Positions 1-7,624 of a stretch of 48,894 bases of DNA are shown piece by piece. The stretch is from Alphaproteobacteria bacterium (lineage in GTDB: Bacteria; Pseudomonadota; Alphaproteobacteria; UBA6615): NCBI GenBank assembly GCA_028822385.1, contig JAPKDV010000003.1:1-48894 (forward strand). The letters are read 5' to 3'. The first letter of the stretch is position 1. Each line of letters begins with the position of its first letter. Below the pieces are notes generated by a model, which saw only the letters and a program-made list of their open reading frames with translations, did not search any database and was not told the origin of the DNA. Position numbers and translations under genes: made by a program.

Positions 1-98
1 GCGTCCTGCATCAGCTTGACAGCCGCGAACCCAACGCTCGGGCGGAACAAGTCGACCAGACAGGTCACAAAAAGGGCGACGCGGGGGGCTTCGCTCAT
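1..98 (-). CDS. lutA: LutA-like lactate-utilisation Fe-S protein, N-terminal fragment
   Basis: Only the first 32 codons lie in the window; the gene runs off the left edge. The start is ATG at 98-96, preceded by a good ribosome site (AAGGAG, seven bases upstream). The peptide opens MSEAPRVALFVTCLVDLFRP and continues with VGFAAVKLMQ. This resembles the N-terminus of the LutA/YkgE family (FVTCLVD followed by a helix ending in LLE), which carry cysteine-rich CCG domains and act with LutB and LutC in oxidation of L-lactate to pyruvate. The CCG motifs themselves are outside the window, so the name rests on the N-terminal signature. Another CCG-domain oxidoreductase subunit, such as a GlpC or HdrB relative, is the alternative. 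Confidence 0.7.
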   Translation of the reverse strand, partial: MSEAPRVALFVTCLVDLFRPSVGFAAVKLMQD

Positions 99-252
99 AG
101 CACGCTCCTTAAGTTTCGATCTGTTTAGCACATTTCGGCAAGGGCCCAAGCAAGTGGTGACTACACCTCCATTAACCACTAACTTCGTAGCTCTCACGAA
201 GGCGGAAGCCCATAAACACAGACGGCTACCTGGTTCAACATCGGCGTGAAAC

Positions 253-273
253 AGTGCCCGTCTTCACGGGCAT
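253..273 (-). terminator. possible terminator after mltA
   Basis: TGCCCGT and ACGGGCA form a seven-base-pair perfect stem (255-261 with 266-272) around the four-base loop CTTC, about 20 bases past the mltA stop. On the minus strand the hairpin is followed only by CTGTTTC, so the U-tract is poor. It may be a weak terminator or a 3' stabilising hairpin between mltA and the downstream LutA-like gene. Confidence 0.4.
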
Positions 274-294
274 GATGAGAATGGGAAAAACCAC

Positions 295-1470
295 TCATCT
301 CACAGGAATCAAAGTCTTCGGCACCAGTATATAATAGCTCCCAGCGCTCTTCATACGCCCAGCTTTGTCTAACGCCGCGCGACCCGTACCCCAGTAGAAA
401 TCCCCGCGCACTACGCCCTTAATTGCACTACCCACATCCTGGGCCAACATCAAACGCTGAAGGCGCTGATTGCCATCCGGATGCTCAATATCGACCCAAA
501 CTGGAACATTCAACGGCATGTGCTCCGGGTCGACCGCCATTGAACGTTCAGGCACCAACGGTACGCCCGCCGCGCCCAGAGGGCCATCACCATCAAGTTC
601 GCGGAAAAAGATAAAGCGCGGGTTTACCGCCAGCGCAGATCGCGCTTTCGCGGGATTGGTTTCAAGCCAGTTACGAATATCTTCCCATGCCGCACGATTG
701 GGCTCTAGTTCTCCCTCAGCGATCAGCCAGCGACCAAGCGATTCGTAGGCATGGCCGTTATGGCCGGCAAAGCCAATTCGCTGGCGGGCACCATCGGGCA
801 TTTCGACGATCCCTGAACCCTGCACCTGAAGAATGAACACATCTAGCAGATCGCGGGCCCAGTAAAGCACTTCCGCATCCTGTACAATGACGCCCTGGTC
901 AATCTCTCCACGCTCACGATACGGTACGAGCTGGCCGTTCTCAACTCGCCCGACCAGAGACTTACCCTTAAGTGTAGGATCGAAATTCCCCAGCCTGACC
1001 GTCACGTGATCCTTGGGCAAGGCGTATATTGGCTCACTATAGGTTTCGGATTTTCCCCGTGCCGCATCGAGAATAGGTTCGAAATAGCCAGTAAACAGAC
1101 CGGCTTCACCTTTCTTCGACGTGACCTGGAGCGCCGAAAAGTTGATCTCAATGAAGTGACGCAGAGCTTCCGTGTTCCCCTCCGGCAATCCGCCGAGCTG
1201 TTCACATAACCCCTGCCAGTCACTCGCTGTCCCAGTACCGGGGCCCAGTACCTTGGCAGATGGAAGATTGATTATCTTTCGACAGGAATTTCGCCAGGCC
1301 GGCAGGGCCTCCGAAAGCTGGTCAGCAGACCAGCCGGGCAAGGCCTTAACTGCAACCGGCACATAACGCAGCGCGGCTTCAGGCACAGGTGTCACGGGTT
1401 CCTCAGACTGGTCGCAGGCCGCCAGTGCCACCAGACCTGCAGCAACAAGAACGCGTAGCCAAGTTCGCAA
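295..1470 (-). CDS. mltA: membrane-bound lytic murein transglycosylase A (MltA)
   Basis: This 391-residue protein is an MltA-type lytic transglycosylase, which cleaves the MurNAc-GlcNAc bond of peptidoglycan with formation of 1,6-anhydroMurNAc. It begins with a lipoprotein signal (arginine, hydrophobic run, then LVALAAC at about residues 13-19), so it should be anchored in the outer membrane. The middle contains the MltA core with GLFTGYFEP near residue 125 and LQVQGSG near 215. The C-terminal 3D domain includes MLAQDVGSAIKG and GDFYWGTG with its conserved aspartates. The start appears to be TTG at 1470: an in-frame TAG, the stop of the preceding gene, lies two codons upstream and no ATG precedes the signal peptide. 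It follows the Tim44-domain gene with a three-base gap. Confidence 0.93.
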   Translation of the reverse strand: MRTWLRVLVAAGLVALAACDQSEEPVTPVPEAALRYVPVAVKALPGWSADQLSEALPAWRNSCRKIINLPSAKVLGPGTGTASDWQGLCEQLGGLPEGNTEALRHFIEINFSALQVTSKKGEAGLFTGYFEPILDAARGKSETYSEPIYALPKDHVTVRLGNFDPTLKGKSLVGRVENGQLVPYRERGEIDQGVIVQDAEVLYWARDLLDVFILQVQGSGIVEMPDGARQRIGFAGHNGHAYESLGRWLIAEGELEPNRAAWEDIRNWLETNPAKARSALAVNPRFIFFRELDGDGPLGAAGVPLVPERSMAVDPEHMPLNVPVWVDIEHPDGNQRLQRLMLAQDVGSAIKGVVRGDFYWGTGRAALDKAGRMKSAGSYYILVPKTLIPVR

Positions 1471-1473
1471 CGT

Positions 1474-2139
1474 CTAGTTCGGGGCTTCGGTGGCGACGAG
1501 AGTCCAGTTCGGATTGCGCGAGCGGGTGTTGCGCGCAAAAGTCCAGATATCAGTAACCGTGCTGACCATGATTGGGTCCCCTGAAATAAGCTCGCCATCC
1601 TTGTCGCGGACAACTTCGATCTGCTCGGTTACGAACTTGATCGACACGAAAGCCACCCGGCCATCCATGTTGGCTTCAATGGCTTCCGCTTCGCGGATTC
1701 CGACTAGGGTCATTTCCATAGTCTCGCCATTGGCCTCACGGCTATCGATGACGCCGGCGAAGTTCTCGTAAACCTCATCGCTCAACAACGGGCGCAAAGT
1801 TTCGCAATCACCCTTCGCAAAGGAGGTCACGATCGTCTCAAACGCGCTGCGCGCACCCTCACAAAATTCCTTTAAAGAAAAACTTTCCTCTGCTGCGAGG
1901 ATCGCCCTCAGACCGTCGAGGGCCGGACTGTCCTCCGGGATATCATCAACAGTAACCGCCCCGGGAAGCGCCACAATGTTGTCGTCATTGCTAGCTTCAT
2001 TCGGGCCTACGTCTTCACGGGCCCCGTGGGGTTTCTGCGGCGGCTGTTCATTGCCGGTCCTTTTGCCCAAAACATTGCGCAATCGAAACACCAAAAATGC
2101 CGCAATCATCGCAAGAATGATGATATCGATGAATTTCAC
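1474..2139 (-). CDS. Tim44-domain membrane protein
   Basis: The 221-residue product starts at GTG (2139) with one N-terminal transmembrane helix (FIDIIILAMIAAFLVFRL, residues 3-20). A charged, low-complexity linker follows to about residue 80. The C-terminal Tim44-like domain has FSLKEFCEGARSAFETIVTSF, LRPLLSDEVYENF and a final beta-rich part ending DIWTFARNTRSRNPNWTLV. Bacterial Tim44/TimA-like proteins of alphaproteobacteria sit at the inner membrane and are thought to help membrane protein assembly or stability; the exact partner is not known. The gene is divergent from fxsA and directly upstream of mltA, a pairing common in this class. The DNA upstream holds TTGACG as a plausible -35 element on the minus strand, but its -10 is weak. 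Confidence 0.88.
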   Translation of the reverse strand: MKFIDIIILAMIAAFLVFRLRNVLGKRTGNEQPPQKPHGAREDVGPNEASNDDNIVALPGAVTVDDIPEDSPALDGLRAILAAEESFSLKEFCEGARSAFETIVTSFAKGDCETLRPLLSDEVYENFAGVIDSREANGETMEMTLVGIREAEAIEANMDGRVAFVSIKFVTEQIEVVRDKDGELISGDPIMVSTVTDIWTFARNTRSRNPNWTLVATEAPN

Positions 2140-2287
2140 GTCGCGATCCGTCCCAATTTTGTTTTTGCCACCCTATATACAACTAACGCGGAAAGCGTCG
2201 GAGATATTGTCGGATAAAACGCGCCGTCAACCGAACGCGTTATGACCTATACCTCCTAGATAAGGGTAACTTCATGAAAGAACAAGA

Positions 2288-2800
2288 ATGCCGCTGCTGA
2301 TTCTCACCCTGTTCATTGGGATCCCATTGATCGAAATCTACCTTTTCATCTGGGTGGGAGGACTGATCGGGACCTGGCCAACCATCACGCTAGTAATCCT
2401 GACTGCATTTATCGGAACCGCCATGCTGCGCCAACAGGGGATAGCGACGATGGCAAGAGCTCAGGCCGAACTCCGCGATGGTCAGCTCCCTGTGCAGGAA
2501 TTCTTCAACGGATTCTGCGTGCTGTTAGGAGGCCTCATGTTGCTTACCCCGGGATTTCTGACCGACACACTGGGTTTTGGTCTACTGCTACCACCCCTGC
2601 GCGCCGTTCTTGGCCGCGGTATCTGGAAATTGTTCGCGCAGTCCGGCCGTGTTCATTTTCCCGTGTATGGCTCGAACCCGAGCGACAACACCAGAAAAGA
2701 ACCAGATGCGGGACCCGTCCTTGATGCCGAGGAATTCGGGGTGACGCGCGACGATAGCGCACCAGATCCGGATACACCCCAGCTGGGCGACCGCGCCTGA
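2288..2800 (+). CDS. fxsA: FxsA family membrane protein
   Basis: This 170-residue protein belongs to the FxsA (suppressor of F exclusion of phage T7) family. The family core fills residues 1-110: PLIEIYLFIWVGG, then GTWPTITLVILTAFIGTAMLRQQG, the VQEFFNGFCVLLGGLMLLTPGFLTDTLG segment and LLLPPLRAVLGRGI. Three or four membrane helices are visible, and the acidic C-terminal tail (DAGPVLDAEEFGVTRDD) is probably cytoplasmic. The gene faces away from the Tim44/mltA pair and precedes secB by about 80 bases. Its cellular role is unknown beyond the phage-exclusion phenotype of the Escherichia coli homologue. Confidence 0.9.
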   Translation: MPLLILTLFIGIPLIEIYLFIWVGGLIGTWPTITLVILTAFIGTAMLRQQGIATMARAQAELRDGQLPVQEFFNGFCVLLGGLMLLTPGFLTDTLGFGLLLPPLRAVLGRGIWKLFAQSGRVHFPVYGSNPSDNTRKEPDAGPVLDAEEFGVTRDDSAPDPDTPQLGDRA

Positions 2801-2879
2801 GTATTCAAAATGCCGCAACGGATTGGTTGTCGCCGCGGCACCATCATGTTAGCCAATGCGCCACTTTTCCCACTAACAC

Positions 2880-3479
2880 ATGACAGAGACGGACAGCGCC
2901 ATGAGCGACCAACCCGCAACACCAGCAGACCCCACAGCCGGCGGCACCTCCGCACCCGATGGACAGCCGATGATGCTGGTCAACGCACAGTATGTGAAAG
3001 ACCTGTCCTTCGAAAATCCAAACGCGCCCCAATCACTTTCCCAGCAAGGCGATCCTAACGTTCAGATCACTATTGATGTGAATGCCATCCAAGCGGCTGA
3101 GAAGGCCTTCGAGGTCACGCTCACTCTGCGTGCTGAGGGTACAAACGATAAGACAACATTATTCATTGTCGAAATCGTCTATGCCGGTATTTTTTCGATC
3201 GGCGAGGTGCCCGAAGAATATATGAGCCCGCTAGTCTATATTGAGGCACCGCGCCAGCTCTTCCCATTTGCACGTGCGATCATTGCTACCGCCGTGCGCG
3301 ACGGTGGCTTCCCGCCGTTGCTTATTCAGCCCATCGACTTTGTCGCTCTCTATCAGCAGCGTGCGTCTCAGGCTGAAGCCGAGCAGGCTGCCGGCGGAAC
3401 AGACGCACCCGCCGCCGCACCAAAAAATAGCAACGGGGCAGATAAGGAAGACGGGGCAAAGTTCGAGTTCGAACTCTAG
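2880..3479 (+). CDS. secB: protein-export chaperone SecB
   Basis: SecB is a tetrameric cytoplasmic chaperone that holds precursor proteins unfolded and hands them to SecA. The 199-residue product has the family core at about residues 35-160: VNAQYVKDLSFENPNAP, PNVQITIDVNA, then VEIVYAGIFSIGEVPEEY, and FPFARAIIATAVRDGGFPPLLIQPIDF. Poorly conserved tails rich in alanine, proline and acidic residues flank the core, making it longer than the E. coli protein (about 155). A second ATG at 2901 (MSDQPATPAD) could be the real start, since both fall in the disordered tail. The gene ends 16 bases from the stop of the convergent dnaQ. Confidence 0.95.
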   Translation: MTETDSAMSDQPATPADPTAGGTSAPDGQPMMLVNAQYVKDLSFENPNAPQSLSQQGDPNVQITIDVNAIQAAEKAFEVTLTLRAEGTNDKTTLFIVEIVYAGIFSIGEVPEEYMSPLVYIEAPRQLFPFARAIIATAVRDGGFPPLLIQPIDFVALYQQRASQAEAEQAAGGTDAPAAAPKNSNGADKEDGAKFEFEL

Positions 3480-3495
3480 TCTCCGGCTTTCGGCC

Positions 3496-4176
3496 CTAAC
3501 TTTCTTTGGAAGTCCAGACAGGTTCCCTAAGGACTTCGACCAGCGCGGCATGCGCTGCGAGCTCCTCGGGGCTTGGCGCGTGGGCACGCGCTACGCGCGC
3601 CTGCCGCTGCACCACAACCTGGTTGTCTGACGCGGCTCCGTTGCCGGTCAGTTCGAGACCGGGCTGCAAGCCCCCACAGAGCTGCAGATATACTTCTGCC
3701 AGAAGTTCGGCATCAAGCAAGGCGCCGTGCTTTTCACGCCGAGACAGGTCAACATCGAAACGCCGGCAGAGCGCATCCAGATTAGCCTGTGCGCCGGGGA
3801 ACTTCCGCCGGGCCATTGCGACGGTATCAATCGAACGATCCTGGTCGAGTAGCGGCCGGCCGATTTTCTTCAGCTCCGAATTCAGGAACTTCATATCAAA
3901 TTCGGCGTTGTGGATAACCAGCGGGGAACCCCCGATAAAGGTCAGAAAGTTTTCCACAACTTCAGCAAAGACAGGTTTGTCTGAAAGAAACTCTTCGCTC
4001 AACCCGTGGACACCAAAGGCGCCTTCTGGCATGTCGCGTTCTGGATTGACGTAGACATGAAATGTTTCACCGGTAGCGATATGATACTGGGTTTCCACAC
4101 AGCCGATCTCAACAATACGATCGCCTTGGTCCGGATCGAAGCCAGTAGTTTCAGTATCAAGAATGATTTCGCGCAT
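3496..4176 (-). CDS. dnaQ: DNA polymerase III epsilon subunit (3'-5' exonuclease)
   Basis: DnaQ proofreads for the replicative polymerase by removing mismatched 3' ends. The 226-residue protein has the DEDDh exonuclease motifs in order: Exo I ILDTETTGFD (residues 5-14), Exo II HNAEFDMKFLN (about 90-100), and Exo III HGALLDAELLAEVY (about 150-163) with the catalytic histidine. The C-terminal tail (LREPVWTSKES) probably contains the polymerase alpha contact, as in E. coli, although the clamp-binding motif is not obvious. It is the last gene of the minus-strand run ppsR-maf-aroE-coaE-dnaQ, 26 bases after coaE. No good ribosome site is seen, so translation may depend on the preceding gene. Confidence 0.95.
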   Translation of the reverse strand: MREIILDTETTGFDPDQGDRIVEIGCVETQYHIATGETFHVYVNPERDMPEGAFGVHGLSEEFLSDKPVFAEVVENFLTFIGGSPLVIHNAEFDMKFLNSELKKIGRPLLDQDRSIDTVAMARRKFPGAQANLDALCRRFDVDLSRREKHGALLDAELLAEVYLQLCGGLQPGLELTGNGAASDNQVVVQRQARVARAHAPSPEELAAHAALVEVLREPVWTSKES

Positions 4177-4202
4177 GGAGGGACTCGATTAAAGTAGGTG
4201 CT

Positions 4203-4817
4203 TCAGTGGTTGCTGCCTGAGCGGGAATGTGCAGCACGAATGGCTATGACGATCCGCTTCAGTTTTGAAAAAGTATAGGCCTTGCCGAGCCCCGTCTCCA
4301 CGACAAATTCAGCACGCCGGCGTTTCTCCTGGTCTGATAGCTGAGCTGCCAGAATACTCTTAAACCGAGCTTCATTCATGCCCGGGCGCGCAATCACTCG
4401 GCGACGTTGCATGGCCGTCGGTGCAGACACCACCACCACTCCGTCTACCCGAGCTTCACCGCCAGTCTCAAAGAGTAGGGGAATATCGAGCACCACGAGG
4501 CCGGTCCCCAGTACCTGGTGACAACGCAGGAAACTCTCGGACGCACGGCGCACCAGTGGATGCAGGATGGCCTCCAGATCACGGCGGGAATCGTGACTAC
4601 CGAACACCGCCGTCCCGAGCGCCTGACGATCAACCGCGTGTTCTTGCACCACGCCAGGGAAGCGGTCATTGATGGCAGCGCGGACATGCCGGTTGTTAGC
4701 CAGCAGATCATGCACGGTGGCGTCCGCGTCATGGACTGGCACGCCCAAAACTCGAAACATTTTCGCCGCAGTGGATTTCCCCATCCCGATGGAGCCAGTG
4801 AGGCCAAGCGTAATCAT
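4203..4817 (-). CDS. coaE: dephospho-CoA kinase
   Basis: CoaE phosphorylates the ribose 3' hydroxyl of dephospho-CoA in the last step of coenzyme A synthesis. The 204-residue protein begins with the P-loop GLTGSIGMGKSTAAKMF. It continues with VPVHDADATVHDL, which carries the substrate-binding aspartate, and LVVLDIPLLFETGGE near residue 110. The lid region is RRRVIARPGMNEARFKSILAAQLSDQEKRRRAEFVVETG, typical of the family. The start ATG overlaps the aroE stop by four bases (ATGA), indicating translational coupling. The aroE-coaE-dnaQ order is common in alphaproteobacteria close to the origin. Confidence 0.95.
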   Translation of the reverse strand: MITLGLTGSIGMGKSTAAKMFRVLGVPVHDADATVHDLLANNRHVRAAINDRFPGVVQEHAVDRQALGTAVFGSHDSRRDLEAILHPLVRRASESFLRCHQVLGTGLVVLDIPLLFETGGEARVDGVVVVSAPTAMQRRRVIARPGMNEARFKSILAAQLSDQEKRRRAEFVVETGLGKAYTFSKLKRIVIAIRAAHSRSGSNH

Positions 4818-5671
4818 TTTGGACTCACCGCGAGAACTGCGCTACGCAAATCGTCGTCAACCTCGGGATCGACTCCGAACCACGCTCGGAACCCGGCGCG
4901 GGCTTGATACAACAACATGCCCAGGCCATCCACGACAGGATTTTTACGCAGGCGGGCAGCGGCCAGCAACCCGGTTTCCAACGGCGCGTAAACAATGTCG
5001 TTGACCACAGCATCTTTAGGCAGGGTTGTCAGATCGAGATCCAGCGCAGCCTGCCCCTGCATGCCAAGCGTGGTAGTGTTAACCAAAAGACCTGCATCGA
5101 CGAACGCCTCTGTACGCGCGCGCCAAGATATCGCTTCAACCGTGACATTCTGGTCGGAAACAATTTCTGCCAGAGCTTCGGCACGGGCCACCGTACGGTT
5201 TACGATCCGAATTTCTCGCACGCCGATATCAGCCAACCCAACTAGTGCAGCGCGCGCTGCACCGCCCGCTCCCAGAATCACCACGGGGCGTCCACGAAAT
5301 TTTTCGGCAAGCTGTTCAGGCGCATGGGCGCGGATGTTTTCGATCAAGCCGTAAGCGTCGGTGTTCGTCGCCGCGAGTGTGCCATCGTCACTCAGGATCA
5401 GCGTGTTCACCGCACCAATTCGGCGCGCGTTGTCATCGACGCTATCAACCAGATCCATGGCTGCTTCTTTGTGTGGCACGGTCAGATTGACACCACGAAA
5501 GCCTTCATTGCGCAGTCGATCTATCGCGTCGGATAGTTCATCGGGTTGCACCGGGAAAGCCTCATAGGTCCCCGCGATCTCGTAGCGCTTGAGCCAGTGG
5601 CCGTGGAGAACTGGAGAGAGGGAGTGGGTCACGGGCCAGCCCATCACGCCCGCACGCAGTAAAGCACTCAT
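4814..5671 (-). CDS. aroE: shikimate dehydrogenase (NADP+)
   Basis: AroE reduces 3-dehydroshikimate to shikimate with NADPH in the chorismate pathway. The 285-residue product has the N-terminal substrate domain with GWPVTHSLSPVLHGHWL and NLTVPHKEAAM, containing the catalytic lysine. Then come GAVNTL, TNTDAYGLIENI with its aspartate, and the Rossmann motif VILGAGGAARAALVGL. The basic patch IVNRTVARAE indicates NADP preference. The C-terminus keeps DIVYAPLETGLL and the QARAGFRAWFG segment. Both ends overlap neighbours by four bases (maf upstream, coaE downstream). Confidence 0.96.
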   Translation of the reverse strand: MSALLRAGVMGWPVTHSLSPVLHGHWLKRYEIAGTYEAFPVQPDELSDAIDRLRNEGFRGVNLTVPHKEAAMDLVDSVDDNARRIGAVNTLILSDDGTLAATNTDAYGLIENIRAHAPEQLAEKFRGRPVVILGAGGAARAALVGLADIGVREIRIVNRTVARAEALAEIVSDQNVTVEAISWRARTEAFVDAGLLVNTTTLGMQGQAALDLDLTTLPKDAVVNDIVYAPLETGLLAAARLRKNPVVDGLGMLLYQARAGFRAWFGVDPEVDDDLRSAVLAVSPK

Positions 5672-6297
5672 CGTTCAATCACGTTGTTGCTCCGCAGGAA
5701 TTCGAGGAGTGGCAGCATGGGAAGACCCAGAATAGTGAAGAAATCGTCATCGATGCTGGAAAAAAGCTGAATGCCCAGGCCTTCAAGCAAATAAGCGCCG
5801 ACCGACTGGCAAGCGGCCTCACCCACCGTCTCGACATAATAGTCCATGAAAGTATCGCTCAGTTCGCGCATGTGCAGGACAGCATCGGCATTAACGTGCC
5901 AGATCACATCACCATCAAGTACAGCACAAACGCTGGCATGTAGTGTGTGTTCCTTACCCATCAATCTTTTTAGATGTGCGCGCACGCCGTCCAGATCGGC
6001 CGGCTTCTCAAACAGAGCGCCGTCACACGACAGAACCTGATCAGCACCAATCACGATGCAACCTTCGTGTTTGGCTGAAACTCGATGCGCCTTCAACTTA
6101 GCTAGTGCTTCGGCGATGGAGACATGTGTCGCATTTTCGACAAGCATTTTATCACGAACAGAAGCTTCATCCACATCTGACGGATCGACAATATGCGGCA
6201 CGCCCGCGGAGGTTAGCAGGCGGGTCCGGACCTCGCTTCCCGAGGCCAGAACGAGCGCGTGCGCATCAGATTTTGCGATCATGTCAGGAGATGACAT
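5668..6297 (-). CDS. maf: Maf family nucleotide pyrophosphatase (YceF type)
   Basis: Maf proteins hydrolyse non-canonical or modified nucleoside triphosphates to monophosphates. From the ATG at 6297 the protein has 209 residues. It shows the N-terminal loop LVLASGSEVRTRLLTSAGV in place of the SASPRR version, which points to the YceF (m7GTP) branch. Further on are the acidic GADQVLSCDG motif near residue 75 and the conserved end region VGAYLLEGLGIQLFSSIDDDFFTILGLPMLPLLEFL. An in-frame start further upstream exists, but 6297 has a ribosome site (AGAGGA about eight bases before) and lies inside the end of ppsR, overlapping it by 14 bases. Maf ends in a four-base overlap with aroE. Confidence 0.9.
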   Translation of the reverse strand: MSSPDMIAKSDAHALVLASGSEVRTRLLTSAGVPHIVDPSDVDEASVRDKMLVENATHVSIAEALAKLKAHRVSAKHEGCIVIGADQVLSCDGALFEKPADLDGVRAHLKRLMGKEHTLHASVCAVLDGDVIWHVNADAVLHMRELSDTFMDYYVETVGEAACQSVGAYLLEGLGIQLFSSIDDDFFTILGLPMLPLLEFLRSNNVIER

Positions 6298-7150
6298 CGC
6301 TGGGTTTCCTCTTGGTCGTCTCACCTTTTTGCTCCAGCCGGCGGTTGTATAAGGTCAGGATCGCTGCAGATGTTTCTTCGATCGACCGCCGGGTAACATC
6401 AATGACCGGCCACCGGTTGTGGGCAAAGTAACGTTTAGCCTCGGTTATCTCGACACGTACTTTGTCAAAATCGACATAGGGCGTCTCCTCATTCTGTTGC
6501 AGGGAACTCAGCCGTGCCCGACGCAACTCCACAAGTCGCTTAGGGTCATTTGTCAGGCCGATCATCAGCGGGTTTTCAAGCTTGTCCAAACCAGGCGGCA
6601 ACGGAATACCCGGAACCCAAGGCACGTTAGCTGCTCTAATCCCCCGGTTGGCAAGATAGAGGCAGGTAGGGGTTTTCGAAGTGCGCGACACGCCGACCAA
6701 TACAACATCCGAAGCGTCCAATTCATGTGCCCGTTGGCCGTCGTCGTGGGAGAGGGTCCAGTCCATCGCTTCGATGCGCTGAAAATAAGCCGCGTCTAGT
6801 TCGTGCTGACCGCCAACTACATGCGTCGGCAGCACACCAAGATAACTGCCGACCGCAGCAATCACGGGGTCTAACACCGAAATACACGGCACTTGTCGTA
6901 ACCGGCAACCCCGCACGAGTTGGTCGCACAGATTGTCGTTAACCAGCGTAAAAATTACCGGTCCGGGATTTTCGCTGATTTCTTCAAGGACCAAATCCAT
7001 TGCCTTTGGGGTTCGTGCCATCGGCCAGGAATGTTCGACAATATCCGTGTCCTCAAACTGTACGAGACACGCACGCGCAACTGACTGAATAGTCTCACCA
7101 GTAGAATCCGAAACGAGGTGGACATGATATTTCGGGGTCTGTTTATCCAT
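6284..7150 (-). CDS. ppsR: PEP synthetase / pyruvate phosphate dikinase regulatory protein (DUF299)
   Basis: PpsR-type proteins are bifunctional serine/threonine kinases and phosphorylases that inactivate and reactivate PEP synthetase or pyruvate phosphate dikinase. The 288-residue product has the conserved start YHVHLVSDSTGETIQSVARA, the P-loop-like VGVSRTSKTPTCLYLANRG (about residues 150-168), and PLPPGLDKL followed by GLTNDPKRLVELRRARL. The C-terminal region includes ARRYFAH-like RYFAHNRWPVIDVTRRSIEE. The family includes Rickettsia RP001 and the Caulobacter gene beside oriC. Here too it borders the AT-rich gap before hemE. It is the first gene of the minus-strand run that continues to dnaQ. 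Confidence 0.94.
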   Translation of the reverse strand: MDKQTPKYHVHLVSDSTGETIQSVARACLVQFEDTDIVEHSWPMARTPKAMDLVLEEISENPGPVIFTLVNDNLCDQLVRGCRLRQVPCISVLDPVIAAVGSYLGVLPTHVVGGQHELDAAYFQRIEAMDWTLSHDDGQRAHELDASDVVLVGVSRTSKTPTCLYLANRGIRAANVPWVPGIPLPPGLDKLENPLMIGLTNDPKRLVELRRARLSSLQQNEETPYVDFDKVRVEITEAKRYFAHNRWPVIDVTRRSIEETSAAILTLYNRRLEQKGETTKRKPSDVIS

Positions 7151-7189
7151 GAAGTACGCTCATCTGGCTGTGTGCAGTTTCTCTGGGCT

Positions 7190-7198
7190 GGTGGATAA
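7190..7198 (-). promoter_or_regulatory. DnaA-box-like site 1
   Basis: GGTGGATAA on the plus strand reads TTATCCACC on the minus strand, one base from the consensus TTATCCACA. It lies 40 bases from the ppsR start, inside the proposed origin. Confidence 0.6.
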
Positions 7199-7337
7199 GC
7201 ATTACTTTTTTAACAAGTCAGTACTTTGTTCAACGTTATGCCGTTCGTTGTACCCCCTGTCATCCTAAGGACTAGAAAGTTTCCCGAGCATGGGTGTGAA
7301 AATACAATGCACATTGTGTTCTGGGGTTTTTAGAGAC

Positions 7338-7346
7338 TGATCCACA
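7338..7346 (+). promoter_or_regulatory. DnaA-box-like site 2 (Caulobacter G-box form)
   Basis: TGATCCACA differs at one position from TTATCCACA. It is identical to the variant called G-box in the Caulobacter origin, where it binds DnaA with moderate affinity. Confidence 0.65.
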
Positions 7347-7435
7347 AATCCTTGTCACTCGTAAGGGTTTGCAATCAAGGAGATAGCTCAAATACTCACA
7401 ATTCAATCTGCCCATATAAGTATTCTAAATTATGG

Positions 7436-7444
7436 TGTGGAAAA
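7436..7444 (-). promoter_or_regulatory. DnaA-box-like site 3
   Basis: TGTGGAAAA reads TTTTCCACA on the minus strand, one mismatch from the consensus. It lies within the most AT-rich part of the proposed origin. Confidence 0.55.
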
Positions 7445-7624
7445 TCCTGTGCACATAAAATAATCCCTATGACTCACTGGACATCTACTACTTCAATTCA
7501 AATTATCACTACGTTCTTTTAACTATTTTTGTAATGCATCGAACAACCTCGTTCGCCATAGTCTCAGCAACTTCGATGTTGAACTCAACACTGAAAAATT
7601 CACTCCGACCCCAAAGATCGCGCC

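Larger units (their letters stand above)
7151..7624. other. probable chromosome replication origin (oriC)
   Basis: This 474-base gap without a gene is clearly richer in A and T than the flanking DNA. It lies between ppsR (RP001 homologue) and hemE, the position of the experimentally known Caulobacter origin. It contains DnaA-box-like 9-mers at 7190-7198, 7338-7346 and 7436-7444, and a GANTC methylation site (GACTC, 7471-7475). The most AT-rich stretch, roughly 7400-7560, could be the unwinding element. Transcription diverges from the gap, and parS sites with parAB lie within 15 kb, as expected near an origin. The hemE promoter must also be here. No convincing CtrA full site (TTAA-N7-TTAA) was found. 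Confidence 0.85.

Noticed and set aside
16-249. 77-codon plus-strand open frame at the left edge
   Set aside because: It overlaps the start of the LutA-like gene on the opposite strand and has no recognisable features.
1002-1009. TCACGTGA, the core of a parS site, inside mltA
   Set aside because: The four flanking bases on each side do not match the ParB consensus.
7201-7560. CtrA binding sites in the proposed origin
   Set aside because: TTAA occurs, but no TTAA-N7-TTAA full site with correct spacing was found.
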